From positions 1 through 35,201 of IMG/VR virus record IMGVR_UViG_3300025644_000310: a DNA stretch of 35,201 nucleotides; one strand, written 5' to 3'. Position 1 is the stretch's first letter, and each line of letters opens with the position of its first letter. Positions 24,555-32,281 of the stretch are shown here, piece after piece. A model generated the notes under the pieces. That model ran no database searches. It had not been told where the DNA came from and was given only the letters and a program-made list of their open reading frames with translations. The translations under genes were made by a program, and so were the position numbers. This DNA comes from a virus.

Positions 24555-24994
24555 GGTAGGTTCAGTTTTTTCAGTTCTTTTGTATCCGCTCCGTATTTCT
24601 GGAGAATAGTTTTGAGATTTGCCTTGTTCTGTTCGGTTGCATAGAATACTTCTAAATATTCGTGTGCTTCTTTAAGACTTGATTCATAGTACTTTGCTAC
24701 TATTTCTAATAACCATTTTGGATGTTTCATACTCTTTTTACCTTTTGTGTATTTCAACCATTGCTTACCCTTTGGTAATATATTGGTATATAACTTGTAT
24801 AACTCTTGTGGTCTTAAATTATATTTTTGGAACTCATTTACTATATCTACCCATTCCATTTTCATAGATAGGAAGCGATGTACCATATAATTAGACCAAT
24901 TTTTCTTTTCTTTATCATTGAGCGTATCCCAATAACCTTTTGTTTGTTTTCCTGTTATATGATTTATGTGGTCAAACAGTGTTTTTGTTTTCAT
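24551..24994 (-). CDS. 62: Clamp loader small subunit, gp62-like
   Basis: The 147-residue protein is helical with NWSNYMVHRFLSMKMEWVDI, LYTNILPKGKQWLKYTKGKK and LEIVAKYYESSLKEAHEYLE. The order W..YMv.R.LS, then LPK.K...KY.K, then YY..S..EA.eyL matches the clamp-loader small subunit of T4-like marine phages, which joins gp44 to load the gp45 clamp. I recognise it by pattern, not by computed alignment. No strong ribosome site precedes it: the upstream DNA is a 60-base AT-rich stretch where an island ends. A truncated copy of its first 45 codons lies at 30834-30998. Confidence 0.72.
   Translation of the reverse strand: MKTKTLFDHINHITGKQTKGYWDTLNDKEKKNWSNYMVHRFLSMKMEWVDIVNEFQKYNLRPQELYKLYTNILPKGKQWLKYTKGKKSMKHPKWLLEIVAKYYESSLKEAHEYLEVFYATEQNKANLKTILQKYGADTKELKKLNLP
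24894..24991 (-). repeat. 98-bp direct repeat, copy at intact gp62
   Basis: Identical base for base to 30895-30992 and in the same orientation. It covers codons 2-34 of gp62. Beyond 24894 toward lower coordinates similarity continues for about 40 bases with mismatches, then stops. It marks one end of the cargo island. Confidence 0.95.
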
Positions 24995-25054
24995 ATATAT
25001 AACTATTAATGTTTTATCTTAAAATTTAATTTATTTTATCACTATATTATATTT

Positions 25055-25843
25055 TCAAATAAAGTTTTCATTGTTTCCTTTTAACAACCATTCTTCATCT
25101 TCTAACCTTTTCTTTCCTCTACTAATAAGTAGTTGTAATTCTTCACTGGATAGATTATTTTTTTCTAATGTACCACCAAGTTTTTTCATCAGAATCTTCA
25201 AAAATTCATCATTAAATTTTGTGGTATCAATAGTTGAATCAACTTCCCATAGACCACCAACCACATCACTAACATCTCCACCATCAGGTTCAAATGATGG
25301 TGTTTTAAGTACATTATTAATATCCAATTCTTTAACTTTAGTTGCTAATTTAGAATCAAACTGATAAGTTATAGTTCCAACAGTTACATGACAATTATTT
25401 ATAACCTCATAACTACAACCGAAGAATTTTTTTTGTTTATTCCTTATTTTAAAAAATATATCATTACGACCATTCCAGAAAGTTTCAATTCCAAATTTAA
25501 AACAACATTCTCGTACCGCTTGTAAGAATAATGGTTTTACATCACGAGAAAAATATAAAATAAAATTAAAACAATTAGGACCTTCTATCCAATATGCCAG
25601 TTTATCATCATCTATGTTATCTGGATCTTCGTAAACTCTTACTATCGGATATTCTATTTCTCCATTAAAAAATGATGAAATATCTAATTCACTATTTCCA
25701 AAAAAAGCTACAATATGTTTTTTTGATGAAAATTTTATAACTGTAGGACAATTTGTATCAATTAAATTTCCATACTCCCAAACTGAACTATATATGTCGG
25801 GAGTAAGACTTCCTAAATTTAAATATTTAATCTCATTGGTCAT
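25055..25843 (-). CDS. Lipoate-protein ligase/octanoyltransferase-like protein
   Basis: The 262-residue protein resembles the BPL/LplA/LipB fold: FFGNSELDISSFFN, EYPIVRVYEDPDN (in place of P.vrR.sGGG), then WNGRNDIFFKI (GRND at 125-128), KKFFGCSYE with the expected lysine K139, and CHVTVGTITYQFD (152-163), as in GRNDL...KisGsA...H.GTlL. The glycine-rich lipoate loop is changed to acidic residues, so the ligand may differ or activity may be lost. If active it would acylate a lysine on a carrier protein. It lies at the gp62-proximal end of the cargo island and overlaps the transporter gene. Confidence 0.5.
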   Translation of the reverse strand: MTNEIKYLNLGSLTPDIYSSVWEYGNLIDTNCPTVIKFSSKKHIVAFFGNSELDISSFFNGEIEYPIVRVYEDPDNIDDDKLAYWIEGPNCFNFILYFSRDVKPLFLQAVRECCFKFGIETFWNGRNDIFFKIRNKQKKFFGCSYEVINNCHVTVGTITYQFDSKLATKVKELDINNVLKTPSFEPDGGDVSDVVGGLWEVDSTIDTTKFNDEFLKILMKKLGGTLEKNNLSSEELQLLISRGKKRLEDEEWLLKGNNENFI

Positions 25844-26744
25844 ACGCGGTCTGTTTTTCTTTATAAATCAAGAAGATACCACCTGAAAGTAATCCCAAAC
25901 CTAATAGTTGATATACTGATGGTGCCGTGTCTAAAAAGAAATAGGCGATTATTACTGCAAAGAATGAACCAAAACAAAGTTCACCAACTCCTGCGTTACT
26001 GGCTCCAATGTATTTAATTGCTGTCCAATAACATAAGTATGCAATATAACTGGCCACTATAGCAATATAGAGAATTGCCAATAGATTATGAGTGGTTAGT
26101 TGTGAAATTGTAGTTGCTGGTGATTGTAATAATGAAGTATAAACAAACACTTGTAGAAAATCGTAGAACACGATAGTAAGTGGTTTATATTTCTTCATTA
26201 TAGATTGTCCTACTAACAAATATCCAACCCATGCTGCAACTGCCACTACACATAACAATACACCAGATGTAGTCAATGCTTCAGTTGAAAATGTGGGTAG
26301 AAATTCAATTGCAAACAATGAACCAACCGTACCCAACCCTACTGCTATTTTTCTCTTAGTACTGAACTTCTCTCCATACAAATACACGGCAACAAGTGCC
26401 AGTACAAATGGATAAAAGTAAAAGATACCATAGATAACTGGAATATTAGGATCCAGATATTCCCAACCGAACCAATATGTAATCAAATGGACGGCAAGAA
26501 ATGCACCATTGGTCAAAAATCGTTTTATATCTTGTTTTTCCACAAGAAACAGATTTTCACCAGTTCTATATTTTTGAAATAAGATGGTTACACCAAACAA
26601 AATAGTTGCTATCAAGAACCTTGTAGATAACAAAGTAACTGGACCTGCACCCTCTGCAAAGATATAACTACCTGTAACCTCAAGACTTGACCATGCAAGA
26701 ATTGAACCGAATAATATCATTATTCCTTTTGTAAAATTATTCAT
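25833..26744 (-). CDS. EamA/DMT-family transporter
   Basis: The 303-residue protein has about ten hydrophobic segments in two repeats, for example GIMILFGSILAWSSLEVTG, YGIFYFYPFVLALVAVYLYG, GVLLCVVAVAAWVGYLLVG and FGSFFAVIIAYFFLDTAPSV. This is the duplicated EamA layout of drug/metabolite exporters in the inner membrane. Typical substrates are amino acids, metabolites or toxic compounds. A full-length exporter is rare in phages; it sits in an accessory island with an outer-membrane-type protein, so an export role for an island product is possible. Confidence 0.9.
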   Translation of the reverse strand: MNNFTKGIMILFGSILAWSSLEVTGSYIFAEGAGPVTLLSTRFLIATILFGVTILFQKYRTGENLFLVEKQDIKRFLTNGAFLAVHLITYWFGWEYLDPNIPVIYGIFYFYPFVLALVAVYLYGEKFSTKRKIAVGLGTVGSLFAIEFLPTFSTEALTTSGVLLCVVAVAAWVGYLLVGQSIMKKYKPLTIVFYDFLQVFVYTSLLQSPATTISQLTTHNLLAILYIAIVASYIAYLCYWTAIKYIGASNAGVGELCFGSFFAVIIAYFFLDTAPSVYQLLGLGLLSGGIFLIYKEKQTAYDQ

Positions 26745-27588
26745 TTTTACTATCTCCTAACTTTAGAATACCGAGGTCGGCATTTATTTTAAAAGTGATA
26801 TCACCTTCACCACTAAACTCTGCGGATAAAAAACTACCAGGATACTCTCCATCAAAAGTCCACATAACCCCATAAAGTGGTTTTGCATCTTTATTAGGAA
26901 AACTCTCATATCCCGCAAGTAAATTTAACCCATAAAGTCCAGGTTTAATAACTGCTCGAGCGAAATAATACTCATCACTCAAACTATACTCAGCGATATA
27001 TTCTATCTTATCATTTAATCCACTAACATCAATGGATTGTCTTTCTTGATTATCAACTGAAAGTGCTACGAATTGATTTGCTACTTCATATGATACACGA
27101 GCAGAAGCGTAATCACTCCAAATGTGATTTATATCATCACCGAAATAAGTTTCAAGATAACCTTTTTCACCAAGTGCACCATAGACACTAACTCCCCTAC
27201 CGAGAACCAACTCACCAACATCCCAACTCGTTTGATAAGTAAACATATCTCGTCTTGTCAAATCAAGATATGGTAAATTAGAACCATATGGTATTAACTG
27301 CTGTCCAAATCCAATATTAAATTTACCACCATTGGCTACACTATACGGTTTATAAAATAATTCTTCAACATATATTTTTTCATCGTTCCACGTAGGACCA
27401 AAGAAAAATGTTGCGAACCATTTTGAGTCATCACTTTTTACATACGAAAAAAGTATTGGTTTACTAAACGATACAGAGTCTCCAACTTCAACATATCCAA
27501 TAACCGAATTTTTGACCGTGATTGATGATTGGGCTGATAATACTGAAACCATTCCAAGTATCATCAATAACCTTACTATTTTATTCAT
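26737..27588 (-). CDS. Secreted beta-barrel-like outer membrane protein
   Basis: The 283-residue protein has a clear signal peptide, NKIVRLLMILGMVSVLSAQS, with likely cleavage after SAQ near residue 20. The mature part is rich in alternating strands and aromatic girdles (WFATFFFGPTW, GKFNIGFGQQLIPYGSNLPY, ARVSYEVANQFVALSVD), as in porin-like beta-barrels. Predicted site: host outer membrane. It could change host surface or permeability, or block other phages. It overlaps the exporter gene by 8 bases, so the two are co-expressed. AAGGAGAAG precedes the ATG. Confidence 0.68.
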   Translation of the reverse strand: MNKIVRLLMILGMVSVLSAQSSITVKNSVIGYVEVGDSVSFSKPILFSYVKSDDSKWFATFFFGPTWNDEKIYVEELFYKPYSVANGGKFNIGFGQQLIPYGSNLPYLDLTRRDMFTYQTSWDVGELVLGRGVSVYGALGEKGYLETYFGDDINHIWSDYASARVSYEVANQFVALSVDNQERQSIDVSGLNDKIEYIAEYSLSDEYYFARAVIKPGLYGLNLLAGYESFPNKDAKPLYGVMWTFDGEYPGSFLSAEFSGEGDITFKINADLGILKLGDSKNE

Positions 27589-27619
27589 TATAACTTCTCC
27601 TTATTATTATATATATATA

Positions 27620-28771
27620 TCATATTTCATATCCAAATTCCAACATTTCTTTGTAAAACTTTTTTTCAATTCTCTTTCGTTGTTTTTTAGTGAGAATGTC
27701 TTTCCAATTTTGGTGTTTAAAATATTCTTTACTCATTGGGTAACTGGCCTCTTTATTCAGTTTTACCATCTTACTAAATGATGTACTTTCAATACACTTT
27801 TTAATTTTATCTTCATCATATGTACCACATCCCACATCATCAGTTAAAAATTTAATAATTTTAGAAAAATATTTAAAACTATCTTGTAATAAATCTTCAT
27901 ATCTAACAACTATTCCAGGATAACCATCCTTTTCTCCGTGTTCTTTCCAAGACATATAATTGTTATACCAATTTAATCTAAATTCTGGAAAATCATCTTT
28001 TTCAGATATATTCATACCATCAGTTGTTATATGGTCTATAGCATTATCAATACTAACTTCCATATATCTGGAATAAGAAATAACCACATCTCTTGGATCC
28101 CTAATTATATTAATATAACCAGCAGCCTTTGTGGCATCTATAAATAAATTACCATTAAGAGTGCCATTCTTATTATGAGTTGTAAGAAACTCAAAATTTA
28201 AATCAGGATCACCATGAGTCCACTCCATTTGTTGCTGGGCTCGTTGCCAATATTCTACAATTCTTTCTTTTTTTTCATCAATCTTTGATTTATATTTTCC
28301 GAAAAAGGTATCACACAAAAAATGTGGTGTTTTATCTATCAACATTTTTAAATAAAACTCTCCATCTTCTGTAAAATAATAAGCTCCTAAAAAACTTCTC
28401 ACCCAAGCAGTCCCACTCCGAGGATAAGTTGTAATCCATATAATTTTATTATTATTTATTGGCCTTTTTTTAAAATCAGGCTGAAGATTTACTACTGTTT
28501 TTTGTTTCCACAATCCATGTTTTTTCAATGATTCAATAATTAAAAATGAATTTTTAGCATCGAATCCAATAAAAAAATCATCTCCTATTTCTACTATTGG
28601 AACAGCAAATGAATGAGTTTTTTTAAACATTCTTCGTCTTTCTTCTCTATTCGTAACTACATCAATTTCTTCATATTCCAAAGATTGATTAGAAAGTAAT
28701 TGTTTAACCATATTGCAACCGGGACAATTTTTTATTTTTGATGATGTAAATAACTTTATTTTTGTAACCAT
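27620..28771 (-). CDS. Glutaredoxin-sulfotransferase fusion
   Basis: The 383-residue protein starts at ATG 28771 with AAGGA upstream; a longer frame to 28858 overlaps the previous gene and is unlikely. Residues 3-85 form a glutaredoxin-like domain, IKLFTSSKIKNCPGCNMVKQ (C16, C19) with a cis-proline in AVPIV. From 109 on there is a sulfotransferase: IWITTYPRSGTAWVRSFLGA (115-130, PAPS 5'-phosphosulfate loop) and INIIRDPRDVVISYSRYM (3'-phosphate site), with VVRYEDLLQD later. It would transfer sulfate from PAPS to a hydroxyl on a sugar or peptide. The fusion with glutaredoxin is unusual, since PAPS metabolism is redox-linked. Confidence 0.85.
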   Translation of the reverse strand: MVTKIKLFTSSKIKNCPGCNMVKQLLSNQSLEYEEIDVVTNREERRRMFKKTHSFAVPIVEIGDDFFIGFDAKNSFLIIESLKKHGLWKQKTVVNLQPDFKKRPINNNKIIWITTYPRSGTAWVRSFLGAYYFTEDGEFYLKMLIDKTPHFLCDTFFGKYKSKIDEKKERIVEYWQRAQQQMEWTHGDPDLNFEFLTTHNKNGTLNGNLFIDATKAAGYINIIRDPRDVVISYSRYMEVSIDNAIDHITTDGMNISEKDDFPEFRLNWYNNYMSWKEHGEKDGYPGIVVRYEDLLQDSFKYFSKIIKFLTDDVGCGTYDEDKIKKCIESTSFSKMVKLNKEASYPMSKEYFKHQNWKDILTKKQRKRIEKKFYKEMLEFGYEI

Positions 28772-28799
28772 TTTTTCCTTATAAATTAGTTTACGGAAA

Positions 28800-30416
28800 T
28801 TACATGGAATTTGTACATATTCCCTTTGATATCCACCATGAAGTGTTGTTACAAACAATACTACCTTTTAGCGTGGTATAAGAAGGAGCGTGGTTCAAAT
28901 TGTTGCTCTGTGCTGAGTAATAATAACAGGCTGTAGGGGCGCTAGGATAGTGCACAGTCCATGAATATCCATACGTCAGCCAATTGAGCCAGGGCGGAGC
29001 CGCACATGCCACATTATGCATTATCACTCCGTTAGCATAATAATAATCCTGGGGTTCAACATTAAGTTCGTGAATAGGAAACACCTGTGTTGAAGATGAA
29101 ACAACCGAAAAACTTGTTATCTTTAATGGTTGTCCGTCCTCACCTGCCAAATAATCTCCAACCGACAACTCTATTGTTGGTTTAAATTTCCATTTATTTT
29201 CACTTCCGCTAGTCAAAAGGTTTGTAAATGTACCAAATTTCTTATCACCATTTATTACGGTATATGAATCTGTATATCTATCAGCCCACTTTTCGGTGAC
29301 CTCAACATTTGATTGGGATGGTATTGACAAGCTTGAAGTTTCCCAAAGTTTCCACAAATAATTACCACACTTGTTAGCGTACCCATCCGATTCATCGGGT
29401 AACCCACTAATATTACGGACTTTTAAGAACGACCCTGTAACTACATTTTCTATGTTTGTATAACTGTCATCAGACATTAATACTTGACTTCCTGTCATAG
29501 CACCCTTTCGTGTAATAGTAGTAGTTGCATAAGAACCCGAATCACCTGATAAAATATAATGAGGTAATTGAGTTTGAAAAACATTCACATCCGCTGTAAT
29601 TGAACCACGTGGTTGTAAAAAAATATTTTCTTGTGGAGTCAGCATCACAATGCCCCTCACCTCGGAATAATAGGCTCCATTATAATTTAAATCGGGTTGG
29701 ATAAACTCCTCACAATAAGATTGAGAAAGTAAATAATCTTTATTATCATCCGTTATATCATAAAACTGAAAAGAATTCATAAGTAAAGTTTGATAATCTA
29801 CTGTGGGGTCTTTAATAAGTACATCTGGAACACCAACACCATTAGAAAATCCATCAGGTAAATCTGCCATTTTTCTTGGCATCAAAGATTCAATTCCAGA
29901 TGAAGATGCGAAATTCCTAAATTCTCTTTTATCCGATGCTAAATAATCAATAGGACTTGCAGAATCAAATCCAAATCGTAACACAAAAGTAGTATTAGGA
30001 ACATCAAAATCTGGTACCGGAGTAGGATAGGAGGGCTGAACATAAATACTTGATGTAAACCCATCTATGTCCAAACTGGCTGTTATATCACCCACTAAGT
30101 TCAAAGATGGTATAACAGTTCCTTCTTCATTTCGTGTAACCAAAACTATAGTGTCATAATTATTTGCTTTCCACCAAGTAACTGCACTATCTAAAAAATT
30201 AGTTTCAGGTGGAGTTTGAATATTCGTGTTAAGTTCTAATAACTTTAATGATCCACTTGAAGGGACCCAATCATATCCGGCAATTACTCCATAATTATCA
30301 CCCTTTCCCGACCAATATTCAGGATTACTTCCTGTTAAAAAGGGAGCGGCAGCTTGCAAAGACTGAGTTACAATAGAACTACTATAATTATTAAAACTAA
30401 AATAATTTAATTTCAT
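28800..30416 (-). CDS. Hint-domain protein with ATP-grasp-like N-terminus and releasable tail
   Basis: The 538-residue protein has three parts. Residues 1-300 resemble ATP-grasp enzymes loosely: GYDWVPSSGSLKLLELNTN, GVPDVLIKDP and SYCEEFIQPDLNY. Residues 306-468 form an intein-like Hint domain: AMTGSQVLMSDDSYTNIENV at the start, HELNVEPQDYYYANGVIMHN at the end. Ala replaces the first Cys, and Val follows the final His-Asn, so splicing is not expected; only cleavage after Asn468 is plausible. The 70-residue tail (starting VACAAPPWLNWL) is rich in Trp, Tyr and Cys. ATGA overlap with the acetyltransferase gene. Confidence 0.65.
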   Translation of the reverse strand: MKLNYFSFNNYSSSIVTQSLQAAAPFLTGSNPEYWSGKGDNYGVIAGYDWVPSSGSLKLLELNTNIQTPPETNFLDSAVTWWKANNYDTIVLVTRNEEGTVIPSLNLVGDITASLDIDGFTSSIYVQPSYPTPVPDFDVPNTTFVLRFGFDSASPIDYLASDKREFRNFASSSGIESLMPRKMADLPDGFSNGVGVPDVLIKDPTVDYQTLLMNSFQFYDITDDNKDYLLSQSYCEEFIQPDLNYNGAYYSEVRGIVMLTPQENIFLQPRGSITADVNVFQTQLPHYILSGDSGSYATTTITRKGAMTGSQVLMSDDSYTNIENVVTGSFLKVRNISGLPDESDGYANKCGNYLWKLWETSSLSIPSQSNVEVTEKWADRYTDSYTVINGDKKFGTFTNLLTSGSENKWKFKPTIELSVGDYLAGEDGQPLKITSFSVVSSSTQVFPIHELNVEPQDYYYANGVIMHNVACAAPPWLNWLTYGYSWTVHYPSAPTACYYYSAQSNNLNHAPSYTTLKGSIVCNNTSWWISKGICTNSM

Positions 30417-30841
30417 TTAATTTCTTCCCAATTACATTTTTTAAATACATTTATGCTTTTTATATTCCACCCATCTACCATACTATAAATATCAATTTTC
30501 TTCTTATTTACCAAATTTGTAATTGAATATATTAATTGCTCTCCATATCCCGTATTTCTATAATCTTTATGTACATATAAATTACAAAGTTCATTTTCTA
30601 TGATATTAAACCAAACCCACCCCACGATTTTATTATTTATTTCTAAAATATTAAAATACCATCCATCTTTTAATCGTTGTTTTGCATCTTCCATCGACCA
30701 CATATCTTCCCAATTCAATTCTACTTGAAATTCATCTAGAGCCCGTTTTAATTTTTCTTCATCTAATTCAAAAACTTGATTTATTTCTGGTATAATGTCA
30801 ACTTCTTTATAATTTATTAAATCCGGTTTAAATTTAATCAT
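30413..30841 (-). CDS. GNAT-family acetyltransferase
   Basis: The 142-residue protein has NKIVGWVWFNIIENELCNLY and VHKDYRNTGYGEQLIYSITN, where the R-N-T-G-Y-G loop binds the pyrophosphate of acetyl-CoA, then SMVDGWNIKSINVFKKCNWE as the C-terminal strand-helix. This is a standard GNAT fold acting on an amine. It is the first gene of the cargo island: its ATG lies inside the end of the truncated gp62 copy, and its stop overlaps the Hint-protein start. It may acetylate the island product or serve self-protection. Confidence 0.85.
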   Translation of the reverse strand: MIKFKPDLINYKEVDIIPEINQVFELDEEKLKRALDEFQVELNWEDMWSMEDAKQRLKDGWYFNILEINNKIVGWVWFNIIENELCNLYVHKDYRNTGYGEQLIYSITNLVNKKKIDIYSMVDGWNIKSINVFKKCNWEEIK

Positions 30842-30998
30842 TTATTGATGTCCAATTCATATTCATAGATAGAAAACGGTGAACCATATAATTGGACCAA
30901 TTTTTCTTTTCTTTATCATTGAGCGTATCCCAATAACCTTTTGTTTGTTTTCCTGTTATATGATTTATGTGGTCAAACAGTGTTTTTGTTTTGGTCAT
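30834..30998 (-). pseudogene. Truncated 5' copy of gp62
   Basis: A 54-codon frame, MTKTKTLFDHINHITGKQTK, then ...NYMVHRFLSMNMNWTSIND and TAA. The first 45 codons match the intact gp62 at 24551-24994; after LSM the two diverge and this copy soon ends, in the acetyltransferase start. The ATG directly follows the stop of the zinc-ribbon gene (TAGATG), so this is probably the original place of gp62. Confidence 0.85.
30895..30992 (-). repeat. 98-bp direct repeat, copy at truncated gp62
   Basis: Identical to 24894-24991, same orientation, spaced by about 5.9 kb that contains exactly the six cargo genes. It bounds the other end of the island. Confidence 0.95.
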
Positions 30999-31274
30999 CT
31001 ACAAATCTAATCTGGAAAGTGAATCATCTTTAGGCTCTTCTTCTATTCCACTACCTTCTAAAAATACCTTTGGGACTTTTCCGCATTGGCCACATGAGTA
31101 TACTTGGATCGGAACGAGTGCTTCTTGTCCGGTGGGTGATAGGATTGCAGATATTCTCTTTATTATGTGTGAAGTAATAAATAGATAATTTCCACAATCA
31201 TCACATTTTATTGTGTCTGCCTTTGTTAAATCAACCTTTTGTTGAATCTGTTGTGGTGGTTTTCGTTTAGCCAT
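30999..31274 (-). CDS. Zinc-ribbon phage protein
   Basis: The 91-residue protein has CDDCG at about 24-28 and CGQCG at about 60-64, a four-cysteine zinc ribbon, with a hydrophobic strand between and an acidic tail (EEEPKDDSLSRLDL). It may bind nucleic acid or replication proteins; no enzyme motif. It overlaps the kinase gene and touches the truncated gp62 start, so it belonged to the clamp-loader operon before the island arrived. Leader AGAGGAGTTACAAA. Confidence 0.6.
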   Translation of the reverse strand: MAKRKPPQQIQQKVDLTKADTIKCDDCGNYLFITSHIIKRISAILSPTGQEALVPIQVYSCGQCGKVPKVFLEGSGIEEEPKDDSLSRLDL

Positions 31275-32055
31275 TTTGTAACTCCTCTAATGTAACCATT
31301 TCAACTCCGTGTTTCTGAACTACACGAGTTGTACATTTCTGTGCAAATTGTATTGCACTTTCTATGTTATTTGTTTCTAAATATTCCTTAACAAGTCCAG
31401 CTATAAATGTATCACCTGCCCCACTAACATCTTTAACTGGAACTTTTTCTACTGAAAATACTTTATCTTTATATCTACATCCATTACCTCCAAGTGTAAC
31501 TATAAGTTTATCATCAAATCCTTCTTCAGATAGTAGTTCGTGATTTTTCTGATATTCTAACTCGTTTATTTTTATGAAATCTGCACACTGTATCCACTTA
31601 CCAAGTTTTTTCTTTGTATCTACAAATACATTATTATTATTTTCACAAATGAATTGTATATCTTCTTCTTCTAAAAATCCCTTACAGTAATCTGAAATAA
31701 TGATTGCGTCAAGCTTGGTTTTGTGTCCAAATATTGGAGTAAATGAATTATCTACTATGCCACTTAGTATTTTCTTATCTATTCTATCACAATAATCATG
31801 TTCATCAACTCGTAATACCATTTGATTTGACCGACTATCCACGTAACGCTTCTTCACAATACTAGTTTCATTTGTAAGTGAATATACAGTCATTTCTAAT
31901 GATTCAACATTATTCACCACATTTTTAGACATTCCTTCATTTTTAGTTTCATGTGTTGGAACAAATATTGGAACTGGGGCCTCTGGACTTATTCTATGTA
32001 TATCACCGTATATAAACACATCTAAGCATTTATCTCCAATGACTAAAACATTCAT
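31267..32055 (-). CDS. PfkB-family sugar kinase, HldE N-terminal-like
   Basis: The 262-residue protein starts VLVIGDKCLDVFIYGDIHRI then SPEAPVPIFV, the hallmark of the heptose-7-phosphate kinase domain of HldE (RfaE). It ends with DVSGAGDTFIAG (GAGD 212-215; D215 catalytic base) as in all PfkB kinases. The normal GGA-x-N substrate loop is changed to NEGMSKNVVNN, and the protein is shorter than usual (about 310), so substrate may differ. It may supply an activated sugar for the glycan cluster, though it lies in the replication operon. Confidence 0.82.
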   Translation of the reverse strand: MNVLVIGDKCLDVFIYGDIHRISPEAPVPIFVPTHETKNEGMSKNVVNNVESLEMTVYSLTNETSIVKKRYVDSRSNQMVLRVDEHDYCDRIDKKILSGIVDNSFTPIFGHKTKLDAIIISDYCKGFLEEEDIQFICENNNNVFVDTKKKLGKWIQCADFIKINELEYQKNHELLSEEGFDDKLIVTLGGNGCRYKDKVFSVEKVPVKDVSGAGDTFIAGLVKEYLETNNIESAIQFAQKCTTRVVQKHGVEMVTLEELQNG

Positions 32056-32056
32056 A

Positions 32057-32266
32057 TTATTCTATCACATCCATTATTCTGGATTCTTTTGCTGATTTTA
32101 CTTCAAATGAAAATGGTGAATCTTTTAACCACTCATGTGCTTTGGTTTCTGCGATACTTACTGAATCACATTCTACCAAATAATTCCTACGGACTTTCTT
32201 TTCTTTTGATCCGTTTTTTGTTTGTATTTCTTCTATAAAAACTACCTGTACTTCGTAATAACTCAT
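32057..32266 (-). CDS. DUF4494-like phage protein
   Basis: A 69-residue protein, SYYEVQVVFIEEIQTKNGSK then RNYLVECDSVSIAETKAHEW. The order of an opening strand, charged turn, YLV-C-SVSIAE helix resembles DUF4494, small phage proteins of unknown role. One base separates it from the kinase gene. Leader AGGAGTTACAAAA is shared with the zinc-ribbon gene. Confidence 0.5.
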   Translation of the reverse strand: MSYYEVQVVFIEEIQTKNGSKEKKVRRNYLVECDSVSIAETKAHEWLKDSPFSFEVKSAKESRIMDVIE

Positions 32267-32281
32267 TTTTGTAACTCCTGT

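Noticed and set aside
27600-27620. TA dinucleotide run between sulfotransferase and barrel genes
   Set aside because: Short and simple in AT-rich DNA; no clear function.
28772-28858. Upstream extension of the glutaredoxin-sulfotransferase frame
   Set aside because: The extra 29 codons overlap the Hint-protein tail, lack similarity to glutaredoxin and precede a good AAGGA site before ATG 28771.
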